From: Bradyrhizobium oligotrophicum S58
Lineage (GTDB): Bacteria > Pseudomonadota > Alphaproteobacteria > Rhizobiales > Xanthobacteraceae
Length of the DNA: 64,000 bases
Direction of reading: 5' to 3'
NCBI RefSeq assembly: GCF_000344805.1
Contig: NC_020453.1
Span: forward strand, 1,426,001 to 1,490,000
Made by a program: the position numbers and the translations under genes. Of the stretch, positions 17,676-25,517 are shown piece by piece (the first letter of the stretch is position 1; each line of letters opens with the position of its first letter). Under the pieces are notes generated by a model. It was not told where the DNA came from and did not search any database. It saw only the letters and a program-made list of their open reading frames with translations.

Positions 17676-18943
17676 CCGATGCGGCCTGGATCGATGCTGC
17701 CCTGACATCAGCGCGTCCCCAGGCCGTCGGCGCGCTGCTGCGCTATTTCCGCGACCTCGACACCGCCGAGGAGGCGTTCCAGAACGCCTGCCTGCGTGCG
17801 CTGAAGAGCTGGCCGCAGAACGGGCCGCCGCGCGATCCCGCGGCGTGGCTGATCATGGTCGGGCGCAATGCCGCGATCGACGATGTCCGGCGCGTCCGCC
17901 GCGAGCAGCCGCTGCCGGACGATGAAGCCATCTCCGATCTCGACGATGCCGAGAGCGCGCTCGCCGACCGGCTCGACGGCTCGCATTATCGCGACGACAT
18001 CCTGCGGCTGCTGTTCATCTGCTGCCACAAGGAGCTGCCGGCGACGCAGCAGATCGCGCTGGCGTTGCGCGTGGTCTCCGGGCTCACGGTGAAGCAGATC
18101 GCCCGCGCGTTCTTGGTCAGTGAGGCCGCGATGGAGCAGCGCATCACACGGGCCAAGGCGCGCGTCGCCCAGGCGGAGGTGCCGTTCGAGACGCCCGGCG
18201 CGGTCGAGCGCTCCGAGCGGCTGGTGGCGGTCGCCGCCATGATCTACCTGATCTATAATGAGGGCTATTCGGCCGGCGGCGAGACCGCCGAGCTGCGCAA
18301 GCCGCTGTCGGACGAGGCGATCCGGCTGGCGAGGCTGCTGCTGCGGCTGTTCCCGGGCGAGCCCGAGATCATGGGTCTCACCGCGCTGCTGCTGTTGCAG
18401 CATGCGCGCACCGCGGCGCGCTTCGACGCGGAGGGAGCGCTGATCCTGCTGGAGGATCAGGATCGCGCATTGTGGAACCAGCCGATGATCGCGGAGGGGC
18501 TGGCGCTGATCGACAAGGCGATGCGGCATCGTCGCAGCGGCCCCTACCAGATCCAGGCGGCGATCGCGGCGTTGCATTCGCGCGCCGCCCGGCCTGAAGA
18601 CACCGACTGGACGCAGATCGACCTGCTCTATGGCGCGCTCGAAGTGGTGCAGCCTTCGCCGGTCGTAACGCTCAATCGCGCCGTCGCCGTCTCCAAGGTG
18701 CGTGGCGCGCAGGCCGCCCTCGATTTGATCGCGCCACTGGAGGGGCGGCTTGCCAACTACTTCTATTTCTTCGGCGTGCGTGGTGCGCTGCTGATGCAGC
18801 TCGGGCGCAACGACGAGGCGCGGACGGCCTTCGACCGCGCCATCGCGCTGGCGCACAGCTCGGCCGAGGCGGCGCATATCCGCATGCAGCTCGACCGCCT
18901 GATGCGTGACAGCGCCACGGCGCAGGCTCGGGCGAGCCAGTGA
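17672..18943 (+). CDS. ECF42-type RNA polymerase sigma factor with TPR-like C-terminus
   Basis: 423 aa, much longer than ordinary ECF sigma factors (~190 aa). Region 2 is at residues ~10-75 (DTAEEAFQNACLRALKSW, WLIMVGRNAAIDDVRR) and region 4 at ~115-165 (LRVVSGLTVKQIARAFLVSE, EQRITRAKARV). A ~250-residue C-terminal extension (MIYLIYNEGYSA ... LLLRLFPGEPEIMGL ... VVTLNRAVAVSKVRG ... HIRMQLDRL) carries the DUF6596/TPR-like fold of the ECF42 group, where no anti-sigma factor is known and the extension is thought to control activity. Coupled to the YCII gene upstream. Its likely targets are the units with TGTCGG-N17-CGTC promoters at 18982 and 25439. Confidence 0.93.
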   Translation: MTDAAWIDAALTSARPQAVGALLRYFRDLDTAEEAFQNACLRALKSWPQNGPPRDPAAWLIMVGRNAAIDDVRRVRREQPLPDDEAISDLDDAESALADRLDGSHYRDDILRLLFICCHKELPATQQIALALRVVSGLTVKQIARAFLVSEAAMEQRITRAKARVAQAEVPFETPGAVERSERLVAVAAMIYLIYNEGYSAGGETAELRKPLSDEAIRLARLLLRLFPGEPEIMGLTALLLLQHARTAARFDAEGALILLEDQDRALWNQPMIAEGLALIDKAMRHRRSGPYQIQAAIAALHSRAARPEDTDWTQIDLLYGALEVVQPSPVVTLNRAVAVSKVRGAQAALDLIAPLEGRLANYFYFFGVRGALLMQLGRNDEARTAFDRAIALAHSSAEAAHIRMQLDRLMRDSATAQARASQ

Positions 18944-18981
18944 ACTCCTGCTGAGGTTTGAGCCGAAATTTTTCGCCGGGC

Positions 18982-19008
18982 TGTCGGCGGCACGACACTC
19001 CATTCGTC
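18982..19008 (+). promoter_or_regulatory. ECF42-type promoter of the DoxX-VOC unit
   Basis: TGTCGG (18982-18987), 17-base spacer, CGTC (19005-19008), 31 bp before the DoxX start, preceded by a CGAAATTTTTCGC block very like that upstream of 17254. Probable target of the sigma factor encoded just upstream. Confidence 0.72.
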
Positions 19009-19039
19009 CTTGGAGCAGCATCACGGAGAGGAGCTGCAG

Positions 19040-19453
19040 ATGTCGACGATCACGTTGCAAGAGCCGGTCTCGCGCGCCGAATTGTGGAGCGGCCGGGTTC
19101 TGAGCGGGCTGGTGACGCTGTTCCTGCTGTTCGACGGCGCGATCAAGCTCATTCCCCTGCCGGTCGTCACACAGACGATGGACCAGATGGGCTATGGTGC
19201 CAGCGACGCCATGGCGCGCGCGCTCGGCCTGATCACGCTTCTCTGCACCGTGCTTTATGCGTTGCCGCCGACATCGTTCGTCGGCGCCATCCTGCTCACT
19301 GGCTATCTCGGCGGCGCCATCGCCTCGCATGTCCGTATCGGCAGCCCGCTGTTCAGCCACGTGCTGTTCGGCCTCTATCTCGGGCTGATGCTGTGGGGCG
19401 GGTTGTGGCTGCGCGACCGCCGCCTGCGCGCCCTGCTGCCGCGACTGCGCTGA
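19040..19453 (+). CDS. DoxX-family integral membrane protein
   Basis: 137 aa with four hydrophobic segments (around residues 25-40, 60-80, 85-103 and 108-128 of the ATG form), beginning MSTITLQEPVSRAELWSGRV, and the DGAIKLIP and MGYGAS motifs of DoxX-like proteins. The start follows GGAGAGGAG. Family members are small quinone- or redox-linked inner-membrane proteins, of mostly unknown function. It is the first gene after an ECF42-type promoter and precedes a VOC protein by 30 bp, so the two probably form an operon. Confidence 0.85.
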   Translation: MSTITLQEPVSRAELWSGRVLSGLVTLFLLFDGAIKLIPLPVVTQTMDQMGYGASDAMARALGLITLLCTVLYALPPTSFVGAILLTGYLGGAIASHVRIGSPLFSHVLFGLYLGLMLWGGLWLRDRRLRALLPRLR

Positions 19454-19483
19454 CACGTGACCCTTTCAACCAAGGAGGAAGCG

Positions 19484-19897
19484 ATGATCTGTCCCTATCT
19501 CACCTTCAACGGCGACTGCGAGCAGGCCCTCAAGCATTATGGCGAGGCGCTCGGTGCCAAGATCGACATGATGATGCGCTACGGCGAGGCGCCGCCGGAG
19601 ATGCCCTCTGCGCCGGAGCACAAGGACCGGATCATGCACGTCCGCTTCTCGATCGGCGGTGATGTCCTGATGGCCTCCGACTCGCCGCCCGAATATTATC
19701 AAGGCAAGCCGCACGGAATTTCGGTCTCGCTCCAGATCGCTGACGTCGCCGAGGCCGAGCGCAAGTTCAGCGCGCTGCTCGAAGGCGGCGCCGTCACCAT
19801 GCCGTTCGGCAAGACGTTCTGGTCCAAGGGTTTTGGCATGGGCGTCGATCGCTTCGGCATCCCTTGGATGATCAATTGCCCGGCTGAGGGCTATTGA
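19484..19897 (+). CDS. PhnB-like VOC (glyoxalase-fold) protein
   Basis: 137 aa, ATG with AAGGAGG 5 bp upstream. Starts ICPYLTFNGDCEQALKHY and has FGKTFWSKGFGMGVDRFG and PWMINC near the end, as in the PhnB/YjdN group of vicinal-oxygen-chelate proteins. Despite the old name 3-demethylubiquinone methyltransferase, activity is generally unknown. VOC proteins of this type are often co-encoded with ECF sigma factors of the YCII-associated groups, which fits its position in the DoxX operon under the ECF42-type promoter. Confidence 0.9.
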   Translation: MICPYLTFNGDCEQALKHYGEALGAKIDMMMRYGEAPPEMPSAPEHKDRIMHVRFSIGGDVLMASDSPPEYYQGKPHGISVSLQIADVAEAERKFSALLEGGAVTMPFGKTFWSKGFGMGVDRFGIPWMINCPAEGY

Positions 19898-20348
19898 GCG
19901 GGGATCGGCACGCGCCGTACATCGCCTTCAACTCGCGCCCGCGCAACAGCAGAAGCCGCGACGTCAAGCCGCCGCGGCGCTCGATCCAGCCGCGCACCGG
20001 CGTGGGATAGGTCTGCAGCACCAGCTTCGAGGCCTCCGGCTCCGCATAGGTGCGGCCGCGCCGGTCGACCGAGCGCGCGGCGTGGAAGCCGAGCACGGCG
20101 CGGCGCGTCACGCAGATGCGCTCTTCAGGCACGAGGCTCAGCACGAGCGTGCACGCAGACAGGCAGGGTCCGTCGATGATCACGCGCTCGCCGGAGGCGC
20201 GGACCTTCTCGAACAGGTCGAGGAACGGTCCCACCTCGCCGCCGGGCGAGGAGATGATGCGGACGTCGGCGCGCGCCAGCATCGTCACGATCGCCCACAA
20301 CACGACCGCGAGCAGCAGTGTCAGGATGATGCGGATCCGGCTCGGCAT
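19872..20348 (-). CDS. Exported ClpP/SppA-fold-like protein
   Basis: 158 aa from the ATG of MPSRIRIILTLLLAVV, a signal peptide or N-terminal anchor. The body ISSPGGEVGPFLDLFEKV ... IDGPCLSACTLVLSLVPEERICV ... LGFHAAR resembles the ClpP/crotonase-like serine peptidase fold seen in SppA and NfeD-type proteins, with Ser of CLSAC at the nucleophile position and His of GFHAA as possible general base. Many rhizobial genomes carry such small periplasmic proteins without assigned substrate. The gene overlaps the 3' end of the VOC gene by 26 bp on the opposite strand. Protease activity is inferred. Confidence 0.75.
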   Translation of the reverse strand: MPSRIRIILTLLLAVVLWAIVTMLARADVRIISSPGGEVGPFLDLFEKVRASGERVIIDGPCLSACTLVLSLVPEERICVTRRAVLGFHAARSVDRRGRTYAEPEASKLVLQTYPTPVRGWIERRGGLTSRLLLLRGRELKAMYGACRSPLNSPQPGN

Positions 20349-20352
20349 CGCC

Positions 20353-21150
20353 TCATGCGTTTCTGCGTTGGCCGCGCAAGGTCGGCAGTCCGATTCCCGC
20401 AGCATCGAAGCCGCCGTCCACGGCCAGCACCTGGCCGGTAATGTAGCTCGATCGCTCGGAGCTGAGGAAGAAGATGGCTTCTGCCAGCTCCTCTTCAAGG
20501 CCGTAGCGGTTGAGCGGAATGGCGTCGTGATAGTCGGCGCGGATCTCCGGCGTGTGCACGTCCTTGGCCATCGCGGTCTCGACCGGGCCCGGCGCCACTG
20601 CATTGACGCGGATGCCGGCGGAGGCGAGCTCGACCGCGAGCTGCTTGGTCAGATGCGCCAGCGCCGCTTTGCTGGTGCCGTAGGCGGACCGCAGGGTCGA
20701 GGCGCGCACGGCCGAAATCGATGTGATGTTGACGATGGCGCCGCCATATTCGCGCATCAGAGGCACCGCGGCCCGCGTGCACAGAAACGGTCCCGTCAGA
20801 TTGACGTCGAGAATGCGTTGCCAGTCGGTTTCGCTCGTTTCCATGATCGGAGCGAAGCGTGCGACGCCGGCATTGTTGACCAGCGCGTCGAGACGGCCAA
20901 ATCGTCCGGCGATGCGCTCCAGAGCCACAGCCACCATCGCCGCCTCCGAGACGTCGCAGTGCAAGGCAAGCGTCCGGTCGGGACAATCGAGTGCTGACGT
21001 GGCGTCGTCGAGCAGCTTCTTCTCGATGTCGAGCAGGGCGACGCGCCAGCCCTCGTGCAGAAATCTCTTGGCGGTCGCAAGCCCGATGCCGCGGGCAGCC
21101 CCGGTAACCAGGGCCACCTTGTCGCTCAGCATCGTCGATGATTCCGTCAC
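20353..21150 (-). CDS. Short-chain dehydrogenase/reductase
   Basis: 265 aa from a GTG preceded by AGGGAG; ATG at 21132 is an alternative. Classical SDR motifs: cofactor-binding VTGAARGIG near residue 15, NNAG near 92, catalytic Ser in ITSISAV and YGTSK (Tyr/Lys) near 156-160, and APGPVETAM. The C-terminal ITGQVLAVDGGF is usual for FabG-like oxidoreductases. NAD(P)-dependent oxidation or reduction of an unidentified substrate. Four bases separate its stop from the ClpP-like gene, which is probably co-transcribed. Confidence 0.93.
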   Translation of the reverse strand: MTESSTMLSDKVALVTGAARGIGLATAKRFLHEGWRVALLDIEKKLLDDATSALDCPDRTLALHCDVSEAAMVAVALERIAGRFGRLDALVNNAGVARFAPIMETSETDWQRILDVNLTGPFLCTRAAVPLMREYGGAIVNITSISAVRASTLRSAYGTSKAALAHLTKQLAVELASAGIRVNAVAPGPVETAMAKDVHTPEIRADYHDAIPLNRYGLEEELAEAIFFLSSERSSYITGQVLAVDGGFDAAGIGLPTLRGQRRNA

Positions 21151-21299
21151 GGCAGTCGGCTCCCTTGGCCGGCGCCCCGGCTCCTGCTGTTCTCGGTCCT
21201 AGCATGCGCAGCGCGGAACAGCTGTGAAGGCCGTCACAATTGTCAGTGTGCGTTCGATTTGCGCATGCTGCAAATTAAAACAAGGCAGCGAAGTCCCCG

Positions 21300-22010
21300 G
21301 GCCTTGTCAAACAGCCAAAAGTAGTAAATGGCACGTCAGTTCGCGTCTCGCGGCGCAACAGCGCCCGAGTTTTGCTTCGTCCATGTCCCTCCATTGGCCG
21401 GAGGGCGCAGGGAAGACCGGGAGCTCGCCGCCCCCATGGCCCCCGTGCGTAAAAAGTGCACGGGGCAGGAACCACAGGTTTGGCTGGGACATCCCGGCCC
21501 TCCCTGCACGATGGTTTACGGCTTATACGCGCTCTCCCCGCGGACCGGCTGTCTTGCCCCCGCTTTCTGCCATAATGCGCACATGCATCTGACACGGCAT
21601 CAGCATCGGGATGCCAGGACCACACGATTTCGCCGTACGTGCCGCGTTGTTCGTCTGCGTGTCCTTCATATGAGCATGATCTTGTCGGAAAGCTGTGGCG
21701 CACTGTGCGTCAACAATCTCCCGGTTCCGAATCATGCTCCACGCTGCAACATCGGCACGTCCACCGCATCCCGCTCCCAACGTTCGTGACGACCGCGAAA
21801 CGCCCCTCTCGATCGGGACCAGGACGACGCCAGGAAACGTCGGATTCCGGAAAAACGAAAGAAGAGAATTTTTACCGGAAGGACTGGACAAGGGTGATCG
21901 ACTTGAAAGTCTTCGAGAAAAAATTTCCTCGGCGCAGCGACTTCGGCGCCGCGTCGAAGCCTCCGAGGGGCATTCCCTCGGGACATGCGATCGTCGCGCC
22001 GTCGGCTGAT
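21300..22010. repeat. Non-coding block resembling Bradyrhizobium dispersed repeat
   Basis: The 931-bp gap between SDR and the next gene (21151-22081) has no convincing gene; its open frames have no recognisable domain. Frame-translations such as PPLAGGR, APVRKKCTGQEPQV and RPPHPAPNVRDDRETPL, and on the other strand SRSSRTLGAGCGGR, are ones I recall from many spurious small ORFs in Bradyrhizobium intergenic regions, which suggests a dispersed repeat. Base composition is less GC-rich than its neighbours. The call rests on memory, not a search. Confidence 0.5.
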
Positions 22011-22081
22011 TTGCCCGACGGGTTGCGCCTTGGACGAATCCTGAACCGGTAGCGTAAAGTCAGAGTCTCGGTAGAATCGGC

Positions 22082-23311
22082 ATGGGCGGTCAATTCATCA
22101 GCCAGCGAATCACAGTCGGTATCCGGAGCAGGGAGCAGCAGCCGTCGGCGCGTGGGCCGAACGGCCTGGGACGCACGCGCGGCGCGCTGCTGATGTCCTG
22201 CATGCTCCTTGGTCTTGCGGCGAACGGGGCCGCATGGGCGGATGGCACGGTTGCTGCGAAGCCGGCCGAGGCCGAGGCGGCCGGGCGCGAGGTCGCGCCG
22301 CCGCCGCAGTCCCCGCAGCCCCAAAAGGCAGAGCCCGAGACGGTCGGGCGACCGGCGGAGGTGCCGGCGTCGGGTCCGAAGCTCGTGGTGCCGGCAACCG
22401 ACGCCACCAAGCCGAGCACGGCCGAGCGCAAGGGCGATACACGAACGGCAACGCGCGACGTCAAGGACAGCAAGAACCTGTCCGTCCCGCAGCGGGTGCT
22501 GCCGGCCGACGTGGCGCAGAAGATCGGCCGCAGGATCTGGCTCAACGAGGCCGGCGGCCGGCGCGACGCCATTACCTCCTGGAATGCGGGTGAGGAATTC
22601 GCCTCGCTCGGCATCGGGCACTTCATCTGGTACCCCGTCACCGCAAAACCGCCGTTCGAGGAAGGCTTTCCGGGGCTGGTCGCGTTTCTGCGCAAGGGCA
22701 AGACGCCGTTGCCATCATGGCTGGACAAGCCGCAGGTTCCGCCCTGTCCGTGGACCAGCCGGGCCGATTTCAAGCGGAATTTCAATTCGCCGCAGATGCG
22801 GCAGTTGCGTCAGTTCCTGCTCGACACGATGGCGGAGCAGACCCAGTTCCTGGTGGCGCGTGCGCAAGGCGCGATGGACAAGATCCTCGCGAATACCCCC
22901 GACAACGCCGAACGCGAGCGCATCGTGGCGCAGTATGCGCGCGTGGTGCGCGCTTCGGAGGATCTCTATCCCCTGATCGACTACATCAACTTCAAGGGCG
23001 AGGGCACCAACCCGTCGGAGACGGCCGTCGACAAGGAGACGGGCCAGCGCCAGGGCTGGGGTCTGAAGCAGGTGCTGCTCAAAATGAACGGCACCACCAC
23101 CGAGCCGAAGGCCGTGCTCGCCGAATATTCCGACGCGGTGCAGGTCGTGCTGCAGCAGCGGGTGCGCAATCTTCCGTCCAACCGCATCTGGGAGGCGGGC
23201 TGGCTGCGCCGCGCCGAGACCTATCGCCGTCCGATCGCGCAATTGGACCAGGTCCCCGAACGGGCCCCGCGCAGATCGTCGCGCTACAGGGCCGACAACA
23301 CGCAGTTCTGA
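22082..23311 (+). CDS. Exported protein with lysozyme-like motif
   Basis: 409 aa. An N-terminal signal segment (LLMSCMLLGLAANGAAWA, ~37-54) is followed by a disordered Pro/Ala/Lys-rich linker to ~residue 130. The conserved domain contains IWLNEAGGRRDAITSWN, EFASLGIGHFIWYP, FPGLVAFLRKG, LYPLIDYINFKGEGT and NRIWEAGWLRRAETYR. The Glu/Asp spacing and GIGH motif recall glycoside-hydrolase-24-like lysozymes, so a periplasmic muramidase-like activity is possible but unproven. A 9-bp hairpin follows the gene. Confidence 0.8.
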   Translation: MGGQFISQRITVGIRSREQQPSARGPNGLGRTRGALLMSCMLLGLAANGAAWADGTVAAKPAEAEAAGREVAPPPQSPQPQKAEPETVGRPAEVPASGPKLVVPATDATKPSTAERKGDTRTATRDVKDSKNLSVPQRVLPADVAQKIGRRIWLNEAGGRRDAITSWNAGEEFASLGIGHFIWYPVTAKPPFEEGFPGLVAFLRKGKTPLPSWLDKPQVPPCPWTSRADFKRNFNSPQMRQLRQFLLDTMAEQTQFLVARAQGAMDKILANTPDNAERERIVAQYARVVRASEDLYPLIDYINFKGEGTNPSETAVDKETGQRQGWGLKQVLLKMNGTTTEPKAVLAEYSDAVQVVLQQRVRNLPSNRIWEAGWLRRAETYRRPIAQLDQVPERAPRRSSRYRADNTQF

Positions 23312-23319
23312 CCCGAAGC

Positions 23320-23345
23320 GGGCAGGCGGCTCAACGTCCGCCTGC
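23320..23345. terminator. Bidirectional hairpin between convergent genes
   Basis: GGCAGGCGG (23320-23328) pairs with CCGCCTGCC (23337-23345) across an 8-base loop, between the lysozyme-like gene and the end of the HxlR gene, whose last codons it overlaps. No long U-tract. Confidence 0.5.
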
Positions 23346-23849
23346 CTCGGCCTTCTTGTCTGCAATGACCTTCTGATACGCCGCCTGCAGTCGCTCGCCG
23401 ACGCTGGGTCCGGCCTTCTTGCGCTTTTTCAGGCCGAGATGGATCTCGCGCAATTCATCCATGAATTCGGCCCACATTTTCGGCCCGCCTTCCTTCAACA
23501 GCCTGGCGCGGATGCCGAGCTCCTCCGAGACGGGCAGATATTTGTAACCCCAGCCGGCCATCTGCGCGAGGATCGGCAAGAGCTCGATGCCCTGCTCGGT
23601 CAGGGAGTAGATCCCCTTCTGCTTGTGGCTCGGATCATCCGTACGGCTGATGATGCCGGCGGCGAGCAACGTCTTCAGCCGGTCGGCGAGAATGTTGGAG
23701 GAGATGCCTTCCTCCGATCCGCCGAGCAGCTCGCGGTAGTGCCGGCGGTTTCCAAACATCATGTCGCGGATGATCAGAAGGCTCCATTTGTCCCCCACCA
23801 CTTCGAGCGTCAGGTTGATCGGGCAGCCGGAGCGCTGAATGTCGGACAT
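23331..23849 (-). CDS. HxlR-family transcriptional regulator
   Basis: 172 aa from the ATG of MSDIQRSGCPINLTLE. The single conserved Cys, GDKWSLLIIRDMMFGNRRHYREL, and the winged-helix segment (ISSNILADRLKTLLAAGII, KGIYSLTEQG) are those of HxlR regulators, which sense reactive electrophiles or aldehydes. About 55 extra C-terminal residues (GPKMWAEFMDELREIHLGLKKRKK) extend it beyond the ~110-aa core. Divergent from a DHFR-like reductase gene, its likely target; a 12-bp direct repeat in the spacer is the candidate operator. Confidence 0.92.
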   Translation of the reverse strand: MSDIQRSGCPINLTLEVVGDKWSLLIIRDMMFGNRRHYRELLGGSEEGISSNILADRLKTLLAAGIISRTDDPSHKQKGIYSLTEQGIELLPILAQMAGWGYKYLPVSEELGIRARLLKEGGPKMWAEFMDELREIHLGLKKRKKAGPSVGERLQAAYQKVIADKKAEAGGR

Positions 23850-23891
23850 CGGACTCTCATGGGGTGGTCGATCGGGCCGTCGACGCGAATA

Positions 23892-23940
23892 AACTGCTTG
23901 CAATATCGCACCAGTCTCGGCACTCTCCAACTGCTTGCAA
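23892..23940. promoter_or_regulatory. Two AACTGCTTGCAA repeats, candidate HxlR operator
   Basis: AACTGCTTGCAA occurs exactly at 23892-23903 and 23929-23940, 37 bp apart, inside the 116-bp divergent spacer. Each includes the palindrome TTGCAA. Confidence 0.55.
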
Positions 23941-23965
23941 AACAAAAGCAGATGGGGAGTGGCCG

Positions 23966-24517
23966 ATGGCAAGGCTGGTGATGTGGAATCTGATGACGCT
24001 GGACGGCATGGTCGCCGGCCCGAACGGCGACATTTCCTGGCATGAGGATGTCTGGGGCCCGGAGCTGGAGCAGCTATCCGAAACACAGCTGCAGGAGGCG
24101 GGCGGACTGGTGTTCGGCCGGGTGACCTACGATCTGATGGCGGGATATTGGCCCACCGGCGCCGGCGTCATCGCCGACTTCATGAACAGCGCGCCGAAAT
24201 ATGTCGCCTCGCGCACGCTCTCCCGCCTGGACTGGTCGAACGCGCACCTGCTGGGTCCGCAGCTCGCGACCGAGGTCGACCGGCTGAAGAAGGACAGCGC
24301 CAAGGATCTGTTCCTGTTCGGCAGCGCGGACCTGGGTGCCACGCTCATCGCGCATGATCTGATTGATGAGTTTCGAATTGCGATCAATCCGCGCGTGCTC
24401 GGCGGCGGAGCGCCGCTGTTCAAGCCGGGGCAGGCGATGAAGCTCAAGCTGATCGACAGCCGGGCGCTCTCGAATGGCGTTGTGATCGTGCGTTATGTCC
24501 CCGCGCGGGAGACGTGA
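23966..24517 (+). CDS. Dihydrofolate reductase/RibD-like reductase
   Basis: 183 aa from the ATG of MARLVMWNLMTLDGMVAGP, with GGGGAG upstream. The DHFR-fold RibD C-terminal family is marked by NLMTLDGMVAGPNG, LVFGRVTYDLMAGYWP, DLFLFGSADLG and NPRVLGGGAPLF. NAD(P)H-dependent reduction of an unknown small molecule is expected. Pairing with a divergent HxlR regulator is a recurring arrangement for this family. Confidence 0.92.
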   Translation: MARLVMWNLMTLDGMVAGPNGDISWHEDVWGPELEQLSETQLQEAGGLVFGRVTYDLMAGYWPTGAGVIADFMNSAPKYVASRTLSRLDWSNAHLLGPQLATEVDRLKKDSAKDLFLFGSADLGATLIAHDLIDEFRIAINPRVLGGGAPLFKPGQAMKLKLIDSRALSNGVVIVRYVPARET

Positions 24518-24540
24518 GCGCAGGCCTCGCGGCTTGCTCG

Positions 24541-24680
24541 GTGCACCTCGCTCGCGGGGAGAGGTCGGATTGCATCGAAGTGCAATTCGGGTGAGGGGGT
24601 ACAGGTCCTTCCACGTACACTTCTCGCGCGGCTGCCCCTCACCCCAGCCCTCTCCCCGTAAGAACAGGGCGAGGGGGCGC
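24541..24680. repeat. REP/RIME-like intergenic repeat with nested inverted arms
   Basis: Between the reductase and GST genes. CGGGGAGAGG (24555-24564) pairs with CCTCTCCCCG (24649-24658), and GTGAGGGG (24591-24598) pairs with CCCCTCAC (24635-24642), so the block can fold into a nested hairpin. The CCCCTCACCCCAGCCCTCTC wording is common in intergenic repeats of Bradyrhizobium and relatives. Confidence 0.65.
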
Positions 24681-24748
24681 ACTGTCTCTGTCGCGCTAGT
24701 TTGGGCTCAATTGAACGCCTTCCTACTCAAATCCATCCGGAGCGAACC

Positions 24749-25405
24749 ATGTCCCTGTCTCTCTACTATCATCCGCTGTCGTCGTTCTGCTGGAAGGTGC
24801 TGATCGCGCTGTATGAGAACGACATTCCGTTCACGCCGAAGCTGGTCAATCTCGGCAATGCCGACGAGCGTGCGGCGTTTCTGAAGCTGTGGCCGGTCGG
24901 AAAATTTCCGGTGTTGCGTGACGAGGCACGAGGGCGCACGATTCCGGAATCGAGCATCATCATCGAGTATCTCGATCTGCACCATGCGGGCACGACGCGA
25001 TTCATTCCCGATGACGCCGATCTGGCGCTGCAGACGCGCCTGCGCGATCGCTTCCTCGATCTCTATCTGCACATGCCGACGCAGACCATCGTGTTCGACC
25101 GGCTGCGGCCGGCCGACGCGCGCGATCCCGCCGGCGTCACTGAGGCGCGGAACAGGCTGCGCACCTCCTACGCCATGCTCAATGCCGAGTTCGCGCCCGG
25201 CACCTGGGCGATGGGCGACAGCTTCACGCTGGCTGATTGCGCAGCCCTGCCGGCGCTGTTCTATGCCAACAAGGTCGAGCCGCTCGGCGACGGGTCCCCC
25301 GCGGTGCAGGCCTATCTCGACCGCCTCAAGGCGCGGCCGTCCGCCGCGCGGGTTCTCGCCGAGGCCGAACCCTACTTCCACATGTTCCCGCAGGAGCCGG
25401 GCTGA
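24749..25405 (+). CDS. Glutathione S-transferase family protein (second)
   Basis: 218 aa from the ATG of MSLSLYYHPLSSFCWKVLIA; the SSFCWKV stretch is the thioredoxin-like active-site loop, WPVGKFPVLRD carries the cis-Pro, and IPESSIIIEYL the glutathione contact. The C-terminal helical domain has FTLADCAALPALFYAN. GGAG lies 9 bp upstream. It has no close similarity to the GST at 14.4 kb. An ECF42-type promoter follows it at 25439, so the YCII genes downstream are probably a separate unit. Confidence 0.93.
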   Translation: MSLSLYYHPLSSFCWKVLIALYENDIPFTPKLVNLGNADERAAFLKLWPVGKFPVLRDEARGRTIPESSIIIEYLDLHHAGTTRFIPDDADLALQTRLRDRFLDLYLHMPTQTIVFDRLRPADARDPAGVTEARNRLRTSYAMLNAEFAPGTWAMGDSFTLADCAALPALFYANKVEPLGDGSPAVQAYLDRLKARPSAARVLAEAEPYFHMFPQEPG

Positions 25406-25438
25406 ATCGGGAACTCCGCCAAAATAATTGTGCGGAGG

Positions 25439-25465
25439 TGTCGGCGGCGCCGCGACCTGATCGTC
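25439..25465 (+). promoter_or_regulatory. ECF42-type promoter of the YCII gene trio
   Basis: TGTCGG (25439-25444), 17-base spacer, CGTC (25462-25465), 52 bp before the first YCII start, with CCAAAATAATTG just upstream. Same element and spacing as at 17254 and 18982. Confidence 0.72.
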
Positions 25466-25517
25466 TTGCTGATGAGGGCAGGGCAGTCCTGCCGGGGCAT
25501 ATCAGGGGAGAGCGACC

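Noticed and set aside
21328..21789. 153-aa frame in the SDR downstream gap
   Set aside because: No start context or domain; open frames exist on both strands and fit a dispersed repeat better.
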